Shown piece by piece: positions 52,763-63,423 of a DNA stretch of 64,000 nt. Source of the DNA: Batkoa obscura (taxonomy: Eukaryota > Entomophthoromycota > Entomophthoromycetes > Entomophthorales > Batkoaceae); assembly GCA_030770535.1 (NCBI GenBank), contig JASVEC010000036.1, positions 310,001 to 374,000 on the forward strand, read 5' to 3'. The notes below the pieces were generated by a model. That model was given only the letters and a program-made list of their open reading frames with translations. It did no database searches and was not told the DNA's origin. Numbering within the stretch: the stretch's first letter is position 1; each line of letters opens with the position of its first letter. The translations under genes and the position numbers were made by a program.

Positions 52763-55622
52763 ATGAAGGCTTTAAAATTGTTTCACATTCTATTATGTTT
52801 AATATTATTACTTGGACTCAACTGTGAATCTCAAAAAGAAACATCTATTAACCAAAATATTAACATCGATAAGGACACAAACATATCAAACTCAAACTTA
52901 AATCAAAACCATAGTGATGAAAAGTTAAAAGCGAATGATTTGGAAGCAGTAAGTTATTTGAATCGTTTTATTTATTTTCTTATTAATGATAAATTTAGTG
53001 CTCGAAAATTTGGAATCAACATGATCCTTGTAGTTATGTACGAAAAAATTGTCCAGAATTAAATGAAGGATTTTTTAATTTTATTGAACTTCATTATTGT
53101 TATTTAAGGCCGAATATTGGTTCAGTACTCGGCGTTTTGCTTTTAGTATCAATTGTTTTTTTACTATTTCTTATGCTTGGCACAATAGCTTCTGATTTCT
53201 TTTGTCCTAATTTGGCTTCAATTGCAGAAGAACTTAAACTTTCAGAATCAGTTGCTGGTGTCACTTTCTTAGCGTTTGGAAATGGCTCACCCGATTTGTT
53301 TTCAACTTTTAGTGCATTTAAAGCTAACAGTGGTGCACTTGCTATGGGAGAATTAATTGGGGCAGCATGGTTCATCATAAGCGTTGTTGTTGGTTCTATG
53401 GCAGTTGTACAATCATTTCAAGTCATTCGTAAACTATTTATGAGGGATATATTATTTTTTACTGGAGCAGTTATCTTCATACTGATCATTGTATGGGATA
53501 GAAAAATAACGCTATCAGAATCATTAGGTTTGATATTATATTACGTTATTTATGTTGTCACTGTTGTAGTTATGAATTGGTATGGGTTTAAAGGTGAGAA
53601 TGATAATTTTAAAACAATCCCCTCCAAAGATGGAGATTTATGGGATGATGATGAAGAACTAGAAGGTTTATTATTAAGCAATATTGAGAGTAAGTTGTCT
53701 GCTATAATTTTATAATTGCAGGCAATTTTAATATAAAACTTCGAATTCTCTAATATTAAATTTATTGAATAATTACTAAATTTAACCATAGGTCTTCCAG
53801 AAGAGGATGAAATGGATCAAGCTAATGAAGCAACACAGCTTATTTCCGATGTTAGACATAGCCCAAACCATTTGATGGTAAGAAATAGAAGATTACCCTC
53901 TTTAACCCCAGTAACGTACTATAAAAGGATGAATTTCTGGACTGCTGATGAAGTATTTTCAATTTTTTTAGTTAATGTTTTTAATAATGATATTTCAATA
54001 GATTGCGAATGCTTTCAATGAAAATTTTTCAGGTTCTACTACAGGTATACCTCCTTTGTTAAGACGACGTACTGAATTTTTGCCAACTACAGCTAAACTT
54101 AATTCTCAAATTGGACGTTCATTAACTGCTGAAGTCGAGCCGATATCTAGTCATTCGTATACAGATTCACCATCATTGCTTATCCCAGCTATAGGTAATT
54201 ATTTTTTATTAAATCAAGGGGAATAATTAACATAATAAATAGATTTCCCAAGTATACATTCTGTCACAAATTCACTTCCTTATCATGGGCCTTCTAAATT
54301 TAAACGAGATAATGCTCCAGCTTTCATCTCAATTCCTGAACCAGGAGCTATAAATGTGTCATCCCCTGCTTCTTTACTTGATTTAGACGAGTGTCAAGAT
54401 GACTCTGAACCAACAATACTAGCTAATGATCAGCCCGGAAATTCAGTTGTAAAATCTCCAGTAGTAGACAACTCAAAACCAACAACTTTATTTCAATTAC
54501 TGTTCCCAGGATTTATTGACTGGCATGACCTCAATTTTTATGAAAAATTTATTAATTTAATTTCTTTACCTTTTATACTTTTATTTACTCTTACAGTCCC
54601 TACACCATTAGAAAAAGAATCCCTTATTGAAAACATAGGAGTTACTTCCCCAATCATTCAACCTATATATATACAAGAATCAAATGATGATCATACATTT
54701 TTAGTGCCACACGTAAAATATTTTAGGGAAAATTTAACTGCAGAATTAGTGTTAGGGTTGTTACAGGCTTTTACTATACCTGTATTTTTATTTGAAACTA
54801 TTTTAGGTAAATTAAGAAAACTATATTTTAATAGTAATAATATATTTTATTAGTATCAAATGACTTAGCTGATCGTCAAGACTATTATTGGGCACTTATT
54901 ATTGGTGGAATATTTTCATTAATCTTTTTATTTATTACAATGATGAACCATCGATATAATACAAATGCTGCTGATTATACTTTGGTACGCTCTCTACTAG
55001 GCTTTTCTCAATCCATATGTTGGATATCAATGACAGCAACCGAAGTCGTTGATATATTAAGGGTAAATCATACTTGATATTCAATAACAATAATAATTAA
55101 TACCTACATTTTAAGGCATTTGGTATAATATTTGGTATAAGTGAAGAAATAATCGGGTTAACTGTTTTTGCAGTGGTAATATCAATTACAATATTGCTAA
55201 TAACAAAATACTAAATATACTTTATAGGGTAATAGTTTGGGTGATTTTGTTGCAAACTTTGCCGTGGCAAGGATGGGATACCCTATGATGGCAGTTTCTG
55301 CTTGCTTTGCAGGTCCAATGTTAAGTAAATATATCATTGTTTTTGTTTATTATACATCATTAATTTATTTATAGATATGATGCTTGGGCCTGGTATAGCT
55401 GGGACTTATCTTGGATTATTTAGGAATACAACTACTGAATTACCAGTTTCACATGTTATGACTTCAGCTGGATTAGGGGTATTGTTGGTATTGCTTGCTT
55501 ATAATATTTATCTTCATTATAATAACTTCAAAATCGGTAAAAAATTCGGAATCGGATTGATTATAGCTTATTTCTTAGGTATGACTATTAATTTAGTTTT
55601 AACTATTTACCGTGTTTATTAA
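52763..55622 (+). CDS. Cation/Ca2+ exchanger (CCX/NCKX-like, yeast YDL206W type)
   Basis: Multi-pass Na+(K+ or H+)/Ca2+ exchanger of the CaCA superfamily, probably in an internal or vacuolar membrane. The ATG at 52763 gives a signal-like hydrophobic start; the longer frame begins with TTG. Lumenal cysteines C-S-Y-V-R-K-N-C and the block F-I-E-L-H-Y-C-Y precede the first alpha repeat: S-E-S-V-A-G-V-T-F-L-A-F-G-N-G-S-P-D. After a long cytosolic loop (Ser/Pro/Asp-rich, residues about 230-520) comes the second alpha repeat G-N-S-L-G-D-F-V-A-N-F-A-V-A-R-M-G. At least nine introns. Ion selectivity is not decidable here. Confidence 0.87.
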
Positions 55623-56203
55623 ATCCAATTGCACATATATTTTTGCTTACTAACTTAAACATTCTTTAATAAACTGTTTTAATCTGAAGGCATTATATTT
55701 AGTATGAGAGTGGCTTTTTCTGTTTCAGCAGTTAATAATTTTATCGATTCTATATTACGTAAAAACGACAAATAATGAAACCAAAAAAACCTCCCTGTTG
55801 CTTTATAAAATTAATTGTTATCCAATTGTTAGTAAATTTTAGACAAATAAAAAATATCTGTAAGTGAAAATATGACAACTATTGATTTATTAGACAATAA
55901 CTATAATATTAGGCATACAACCATAAATTATTCTGTGAGTGGGCCAAATGACACTTGGGATTCAACAATAGTTTACAATAATATTTTATTAGGGCTTTTA
56001 TAATATTAATAGGTACTTTAGTAGCTAAAATTATAATTATGTAGACACCTTTAATATAATACAAATATAGTGATTTCTTTAATTGTTTCTATTTAATAAT
56101 AATCTTTTGAATAAGTGTTCCAGAAGATATGCCCCACATATTATGTTACCTTTTTTCTATTCCTTTCATTTGTAAGTACTCTATTTTGAAGTAATATTTA
56201 TAT
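55623..56203. other. Intergenic, one worn MITE-like half
   Basis: 581 bp. A degenerate family member lies at about 55710-55798. A 43-codon ATG frame at 55872-56003 was seen but not accepted as a gene. Confidence 0.45.
55710..55798 (+). repeat. MITE-like element, degenerate copy
   Basis: The right side AATAATGAAACCAAAAAAAC plus CTCCCT is typical. The left side is strongly diverged. Confidence 0.45.
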
Positions 56204-56703
56204 TTATTCCATATAATTTTTAATTATATTATGCTTTATATACATCAATTTATAAAACAAATCTATATCTAAGCCATCCGCGTCAACAATTATCCTTGAA
56301 CTTAACATAATATTTAATGGTATATGACCATCTGAAACTTCTTGAATTAATTTTAAAGCATCTTCATTAGCATCTAAATCCTAATTATATAGTTATTATT
56401 ATTAAAAAAATATATACTAATCATACTATTTCACAAAAAATAAAATATATTCTATTAATTGCAAATTTAAATGGTAGTGAGAGGGTAACATCTACTATAA
56501 ATAAATAGTTTTCAAACTCAAACCAAGCCAAATTTTGTGTCAAATCATATTTATATAACCTAACTATCATTAAGTTTATAATTAAACATGAATATAAATT
56601 ACCTCGCCAGTATTTTCAATTTTTTAGTTAATCTATTTCGTTTCCATTCCTCTATCAATAACTTTAAGTTATTTGATGGATAATATCGATATCCTTCATT
56701 CAT
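56204..56703 (-). CDS. Novel small protein, three spliced exons
   Basis: Not recognised. Exons 56603-56703, 56427-56559 and 56204-56380 join through GTAATT...GTTAG and GTATGA...ATTAG with matching phases to give 136 codons without a stop. Such a run is unlikely by chance in DNA this AT-rich. The protein begins M-N-E-G-Y-R-Y-Y-P-S-N-N-L-K-L-L-I-E-E-W, has a hydrophobic middle (F-I-V-D-V-T-L-S-L-P-F), and an acidic last exon with D-L-D-A-N-E-D-A-L-K-L-I-Q-E-V and S-S-R-I-I-V-D-A-D-G-L-D-I-D-L-F. Additional upstream exons are possible. Divergent from the coiled-coil gene at 56883, 180 bp away. Confidence 0.5.
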
Positions 56704-56882
56704 ACAATAATAGCAAGTTATTTTAGTAAAAGTAAAAATAGATTATATAATAACGATTTGACAACCAACTGATCATTTATCAGGGATATGTGATAAATAT
56801 AGAAAATATGATTCGTCAATATTATGTCTGCGCAATTCGTCATTTATTTTGATTATTTGAATTTTAATTTTTTCATTCTAAA

Positions 56883-58151
56883 ATGTCAAGTTTATCAGAG
56901 AGTATACGTAAGAAGATAGATTCTATGCGTGAGGAGAAACGCACCCACTTTGAAAAGATCAAGGGCGAAATTGATATGGAAATCCATCGTAAAACTATTC
57001 TATCAGAGCAATTACATACCAAGTTTGATGAAGCAGTAAGATCATATCAAAAATTAATTGAATCCCGTTCTGAAAGGGAAGGTATTGAAGACGAAATAAA
57101 CCCGTTTTTAAAGTTTAAATACCCAAACCCATTTTTAAGCAACTCATTAGATAGCAATCTAGGGTCAGCCATTTCAGCTTCTAGATCCATAGATACTAAT
57201 AGTCAAGACGGGGAAACTCAAAACAACAACCAGCCCTTAGAAAAGGAAATTCATAGCATTGATTCAAATTCAGATGGTGAGCAAAGTTCAAATGGCGATT
57301 CACCTTTTAATAACCGAGAGAGTGCTATGAAACCCGAGTTAAATCGTCAAGAAAGTACCATAAATACTGATTCTAACAACCAGAGGTCTAACCCAAATTT
57401 AAAGGTAAAAACCATATTGAAAGGTAAAAAAATTAATTATGGCATCCTTTATGATGCAATCAACGCAATTGGTAAGTCAATTGAAGGGGATAAAAACGAA
57501 ACGCGAGAAGAGAAAATCAAAAAGGCACTTGAAAAGTGCTATGAGCTTAAAGATTTTTATGATGGTATCTCTAAATCTTTACACATGTCACGCCGTAGAT
57601 TAGATTTATGTAGAAGAAACTATCGTCGAGAATTACAATCATTCGATAGGTTAGAAAGAGAATTGATTGGCATTTCGGATAATTTTGAAGTTATGCTTAA
57701 AGATGAGTTAGAAGATAACTTAAACGATATAGTTGATAAGGTAAAAGACAAATCAGCAGAATCTTTGGAATGCCTTAGATCAAGAAGAGACCGTGTAATT
57801 CATAAAAGTCAGAAGCGTAATCGATTTTTGAATCGTTTGGGAGCTAAAAACGATCATTCTAAAGGTATTAAATCAAGACAAATATCAGATGTAACTCAAA
57901 AAAACCAAGAAGTTTATGATAAAGTAACTGGGCAGAAACGTAAGTCCGGGGCATTGACCCAATCAAAAGCCGCAACTGAGATAGATGAATCTAATGAGTC
58001 TGTCAAAGGATCATCTAAAAGCAAAGTAACCGTTGAAGAGCCTGTCAATGGAGGCTTTAATTCTTCAAAGATTGCTTTAACAGCTTCTGGAGTGGCTCTT
58101 ATACCATTTGCCTATAATTATATTTTCCCTTTTATTCGTCAAATGTTTTAA
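56883..58151 (+). CDS. Tail-anchored coiled-coil protein of unknown function
   Basis: 422 aa, intronless. The N-terminal 65 residues form a charged coiled coil (M-S-S-L-S-E-S-I-R-K-K-I-D-S-M-R-E-E). A low-complexity Asn/Ser/Gln-rich stretch follows at about residues 90-175. A second, longer coiled-coil region (about 185-320) is rich in Arg, Glu and Asp. The last 25 residues hold the single membrane segment (I-A-L-T-A-S-G-V-A-L-I-P-F-A-Y-N-Y-I-F-P-F) with a short end I-R-Q-M-F. This suggests a C-tail-anchored membrane protein with a cytosolic rod, for example a tether. No family was recognised. Confidence 0.7.
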   Translation: MSSLSESIRKKIDSMREEKRTHFEKIKGEIDMEIHRKTILSEQLHTKFDEAVRSYQKLIESRSEREGIEDEINPFLKFKYPNPFLSNSLDSNLGSAISASRSIDTNSQDGETQNNNQPLEKEIHSIDSNSDGEQSSNGDSPFNNRESAMKPELNRQESTINTDSNNQRSNPNLKVKTILKGKKINYGILYDAINAIGKSIEGDKNETREEKIKKALEKCYELKDFYDGISKSLHMSRRRLDLCRRNYRRELQSFDRLERELIGISDNFEVMLKDELEDNLNDIVDKVKDKSAESLECLRSRRDRVIHKSQKRNRFLNRLGAKNDHSKGIKSRQISDVTQKNQEVYDKVTGQKRKSGALTQSKAATEIDESNESVKGSSKSKVTVEEPVNGGFNSSKIALTASGVALIPFAYNYIFPFIRQMF

Positions 58152-58718
58152 TGGTTAAGTTGTAACTTGATTATTATATTTCTGCTTTTTGATTTATTTT
58201 ATTTTTCAAAGCTAGTAAAGTATTTATTTACAAAAATTTTATGTAAAACTCAATTCTTTTGAAAAACTAAAAACACTTATAAATGAGATGATATTAAAAT
58301 AATATCAGTAATAACAGGAGATATGATATGAGGATGTTTTTTTTAATTTGATCACTTTTTGATTTTTTAAGTACTATTTAAATGGAAAGACTATCAGTAG
58401 AACTCTTAAATAAAAAAACACATCACCATATACAATATTTGAAAGTAAATTTGTAATTAAAGTCATAAATATATATTTATAAAAAAATTATTTTAAACTA
58501 TTTAAATTGAACTCTTGTTACCTTTTGCTCCATGTAAAAGCTTTGATTATTATTTATTATTTAATATCAGTTCAATGAATATAATTTGATAAAGATAAAT
58601 ATTTAATAATATAATTTATATATTTGATAATAAAAATTTAACTTAAGATTTAATTGGCTTATGTCTTAATATTAGTATAAAATTAAAGAATAATGTATTA
58701 TTTATTTTAAGTTATTAT
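58152..58718. other. Intergenic between convergent genes, one MITE-like copy
   Basis: 567 bp of AT-rich DNA with a repeat copy at 58326-58432. Otherwise only 3' regions. Confidence 0.6.
58326..58432 (-). repeat. MITE-like element, clear copy
   Basis: Starts ATATGAGGATGT and ends ACATCACCATAT. Core AAGTACTATTTAAATGGAAA, derived from the family core by transitions. Confidence 0.8.
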
Positions 58719-60918
58719 TTAATTAGAAGCATGGTGAGCATTAGTCTCTAAATCAAACTCATCAGGTTGCTCTTTCTTTTCTGAAGTTGAAGGCTCTGAT
58801 TCATCAAAGTAATTTTCAACATTTGGTTCTCTACCAAATTTAGTCATTAACCAATCCCATCTTGAGATGTCATGTGATTCTGTCTTAGTACCAATTAATA
58901 GGACTACAAGTGTCATAAATACTATACCAATTAAAAGTCCAGCCCAAGCAGGGTAAGCATTAAAACCAACAGGAAGATAACCAAAAATAACGGAAGTAAG
59001 TGCTACTAATAAAGCATAAGGTAATTGAGTAGTAACGTGATCACGTACTGGACATTTAGATGAAAGCGCGGAAAGGATAGAAGTGCCTGAAATTGGAGAA
59101 CATTGGTCACCAAAGATAGCACCAGTTAAAATAGATGAGATGCAGTGTACTAATAAATCATGGTCATCTTTAGCTGAAGCATGTACTAAAGGAATAACTA
59201 AAGGAAACATTATAGTCATAGTACCCCAAGAAGTACCCGTGGTAAATGAAATAATACATGAAATAATAAAAACCAATACGGGTACGGCGTGAGGATCAAG
59301 AGTCGTAGAAAGAGAAGATACAATAAAGGTAGCAGCACCAAGGTCGGCGAAAGCAATACCAATACTCCATGCTAATATCAAAATAAGTAAAGGCTCAACG
59401 ATATCTTTGATACCATGTAAAAAGATAGCAATAGAAAGTTGGAAAGACATAATATTTTGAATGCGGTATAATATCATTGCTATGATACAAGCAAGGAAAG
59501 AAGAGTATAATAAGGAACCATAAGGATCCCCAGAGCCTGCTAAACCTGTGGCGGATAAATCGGGCACTTCTTCTTGCATTTGTTTATAATAACCACTCAT
59601 GAAAAGGGCAACAACGGTAACAACTACAACTACAATAATAGGGATAACAGCGTTAATCCAACGACGTGGAGTTTGATCACTTGGTTTAAGTGGATCAGTG
59701 TCATTCACATCACCAATCAAAACGGTATTGTCTTTAACTAAACGTTTTCCAAAGAAAGCTCTACGTTCAGCAACTAGCATTGGACCAAAATCGCGTTTCA
59801 AAACCAAAATAATTATAATGAATAATAACATATAAAGAGGATAGAAACGAGATTGAATAGTTTCCAAGAAGATCAAGAAAGGCTCTTTATCAATTTTTAA
59901 AAGAGTAAATTGAGCTTTAATTAACCCGATTTCGAAACCAATCCAGGAAGAGATAGGAGCAATTGAAGCTGGTGGAGAAGAAGTTGCATGAACTAAGAAG
60001 GCTAACTTTTCTCTTGATAAGAATAAAGTATCTGTGACAGGTTGCATATTTGAACCAACAATCAAGCAAGAAGCAAAATCATCGAAGAAGATCAAGATTC
60101 CTACTATAAATGTTGCCCATTGACCTCTCCAGCGGTTGGTTGCTAACCTTGTTACGCTGTTTGCCATACCATGGGCACCCCCTGACTTTTGAATTAAAGC
60201 GATCAAACCAGAAAGGTAAAATGTGAATAATATAATTTTAACATTATCGGAGTTAGCTACAGCTTGTACAGTATAGTAATCCAACATACGTAAAAACCCG
60301 TTAACTGGATTAAAACCATTAATGAACATTGAAGAAAGGAATAAACCTAACATTAAAGCAAAAAGTGCTTGAGAAGAAAACAATGCTACTGCTAATAACA
60401 CGATGATAGGAATTAAAGTAACGCCACCGGGCATACCATGGACAGTTCCAGAATTAGTTCCAATTTCTTTATCATCTGCTGAAACAGAGAGTACCACTCT
60501 ACGTGCAACAGCGGAAGGAATATCAATATCGGAAATTGAATAAGTAGAAGCCATAAAACCTTGAGGAAGTGAAGCTGATAAAGATAGCTCATTACCATCA
60601 TCTATGCTAAGTTTCCCAGAACTTACTTCTTTTTCGCTACCTTCTTCGCCAACTTTGACAACATAAGTTAAGTTGCTGGTAGTAGCTATTAAAAGGATAA
60701 GTTTATAGCTATTAATGAATTAGAATGAAATTACCTTTAGAATATATTAAATTGAATGAGAGTGACATTTTGAAGTTATATAGGACAACTTTAGGAAACG
60801 TAACATCCCCTAATGTTATTGGAGATGTAGAGTCATCTTGTGCATTAGTAGTTGAAAATAATAGAAATACTGATAGCAGTATATTCAATATAAAAGATTT
60901 GTAGTGTAATAATTTCAT
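58719..60918 (-). CDS. NhaC-type Na+/H+ antiporter with extracytoplasmic N-terminal domain
   Basis: Exons 60735-60918 and 58719-60685, 716 aa. Signal peptide M-K-L-L-H-Y-K-S-F-I-L-N-I-L-L-S-V-F-L-L, then about 140 non-membrane residues, beta-rich and Ser/Val-rich (T-Y-V-V-K-V-G-E-E-G...V-V-L-S-V-S-A-D-D). The PF03553-type transporter domain follows, with about a dozen helices. Conserved polar segments are F-D-D-F-A-S-C-L-I-V-G, S-S-P-P-A-S-I-A-P-I-S-S-W and T-G-T-S-W-G-T-M and the block G-A-I-F-G-D-Q-C-S-P-I-S-G-T. The family exchanges Na+ for H+ (some members malate/lactate). The cytosolic tail is acidic. The lumenal or extracellular domain is not part of bacterial NhaC. Confidence 0.82.
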
Positions 60919-62387
60919 AACACTAAATTGAAATAAAAAACAATAAAAATTATTTAAATTGATTTATGCTGTTTTTTATACTATTTTTATTTCAATTTAT
61001 TGATTCTATTAATATTCAATTTTCATGATCATATGGTTTATCTAATAATTTAATCAAGTTATGTTCATTATCTGAAATCTACCTTAAATTAAGGATATTA
61101 ATTTCAATAAAGGTTCTATACTAACCTAATCTGCTTGTATATAAAAAAGAAAATATCTTAATTATTATAATTAATTATTATATATTTATGTATCTAACAT
61201 AATAATAAAACAAATTTTATTGATAGTTTGGGTATTATTTAATTAGCATAATATTCTTTAATAGTGAATATTATGCCTTTATTTTATATTTTTTGGTGGT
61301 AAATTTCGTTTTAGGCATATTCTTAAAGTGGAACTTTACCTTAATTCAGATGATCAGAAAATGAATTTATTACCCAGCATGACTAATATTGGTATGGTAC
61401 AACTACATTTTTAAAGGATAGATAGCATCTGACTTAAACTATCAAAATATAAGTACATGTTTAAAGTAAAGTAGTTATTTAAAGAAACAAAAGTTCTTAA
61501 ATTACTTATGTCTGCATTCATGTTATTCATAATTCAATACATAGTGAAACCTTAAAATGATTTGTGTCAATTTTAATCCCCTGGTTTTATAATGTTTTAC
61601 TTTGAGATTTAATCAATTATATATAATTTAATTAGAAAATAAAAATTAGTTATAATATAATAACATTTATAAAAACTATAAACATTCTGATAGTTTTGAA
61701 AATTTCATGCTTCTGTTATAAAAGTCAAAGCTATCTGATAATAAAGTTTTTTATATTTCATTCCTTTAAATAGTATAATTAAAAGAAGCAAAGAATAAGA
61801 TAAAAGAATTATAATACTTAAACTATCAGAACGAGATCACAAAAATTTTATCTTTATGAATTCAATTTGCTTATATATCTACATTTTATTCTTCATTTTT
61901 ATCAGAATATAGATTACGTTATAGTTATAGCAAGCTATTACCTTATAAAAAAATATTGATAACAAAACGTTTCTAGCATAGTGTGAGTTTTAATATGAAC
62001 AAATTTGCTTATAAAAATGATATAAAAAGTGTTGGGTGCGATATAAATGCATCTGATTAATATGACTCCTTCTTATCATAGTTAACTGATGTAAAATTTG
62101 TTATTTTAAAATTAATTAATAAAATACTATGAATAATCAAATTGTAAAAACAAGAATTTATTTATTTCATATAAATTGATAAACTATGTTTATAATAATT
62201 AAAAGGACTCTAAATGGCTTATAAAAGTTAGTAACTCTAAGCGAGCTTTTTCTAAAAATTTCAATAAATAAGATAATCCAGGATGAGAGATTGTTAAATT
62301 GAGATAATCGTTTATCTCATATTCTCTTTGATTTATGATACTAAAAGACAATGTTTAATTGAATAATATATAAATTATAGTAAACTA
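60919..62387. other. 1.5-kb intergenic region, nothing recognised
   Basis: AT-rich, no exon, MITE copy or RNA gene supported. Confidence 0.5.
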
Positions 62388-63345
62388 TTACACAGTCTTT
62401 TTCTTCCCTTTTCTAGATGGTATTACAGGCAAATAATTAATAAAGTCAATCTTTATATATTCTCCTTTAATATAAAATTGAATTATCAAATCATTTGGCA
62501 ATGAAGGTGTAATTATCTAATTATCTAATTAATACTTATCAAATGATAGTAATAATATAATACATTATTTTCAGTTAATTTCTCCGGAAATAATGTACTC
62601 AAATCTGGTTTATTAAAACAAAGGATAGATTTATCAAATATATAAAGCATGTTTTGAATTGTCTTAAAAAAGATTAATGAATCAAATATAAATAAAATAA
62701 TTACATTGAATATCTCTTGTTTTGTACGCTTCTTACTAATAAGTGCAATTTCATCTAATAAAGACTCCAAATAAAACTTTAATCTAGCAATCTAAAACGA
62801 TTAATTGGTAAATTCATCTATAGCAATACCTTATAAAACATTACTTGTTCTAAGTGATAAAATTTATTTTTAGTTAATTTTATTTGGAATAAATGTTTGT
62901 TATTAAACAATGCCATCTGTGCTATCAAATCCTATTTGTTTTAAACATTATTAAGTTTTATTACAAAAGTAGTAATAAATTACCATTTTAATGATCTTGT
63001 CCTGAGTAATTAAAAGACTTCCTTTAATATTTGGATTTCTAAATAAGTGATATTAGTATATACTTTAAACTCTATTTAGCTTCTTACTCATCAGAAATGA
63101 CTAGTTCAATTGGCTTTGAAGTATAGTTATCTGTTTGATATCGATTATTAAATTATAAAATGCCTAAAAATAAATATACTTATGTTGAAATAATTTTCAG
63201 AAAAGATGTTGTTTAGTTCTTGGTTTATTACATTTATCATGGAAGGGAATTCATTATTTAATAAGAGATCAAGCTCTCTCTCCTTTTTGCTTTTAAACTT
63301 ATTTGAATATTTTTAATATACAAAATACCATTTGTTCCTTCTCAT
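62388..63345 (-). CDS. RAV2: RAV2/Rogdi-like RAVE complex subunit
   Basis: Assembly factor that helps reattach V1 to Vo of the vacuolar ATPase, by homology to yeast Rav2 and animal Rogdi. Read from about six spliced exons. Blocks in order: E-R-E-L-D-L-L-L-N-N-E-F-P-S-M-I; P-I-E-L-V-I-S-D-E|N-P-N-I-K-G-S-L-L-I; H-L-F-Q-I-K-L-T-K-N-K; I-A-R-L-K-F-Y-L-E-S-L-L-D-E-I-A-L; and P-S-L-P-N-D-L-I-I-Q-F-Y-I. The arrangement (leucine-rich start, I-K-G-x-L, F-x-x-x, P-x-L-P-x-D-L) follows Rogdi. The start is either 63345 or an upstream ATG near 63379. The last intron (near 62520-62535) has no fully satisfactory phase. Divergent from MutY. Confidence 0.65.
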
Positions 63346-63423
63346 ACTGTAAAAGTTTTAAATTGGACTTGATCATTTTAAAAAAGAAAATAAATAAACA
63401 AAATTAAGTTTTTTGTAATTTAA

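Noticed and set aside
55872-56003. 43-codon ATG frame (M-T-T-I-D-L-L-D) with possible later exons
   Set aside because: Short, the joins that would extend it are not in consistent phase, and no family is recognised. Could be real but not supportable.
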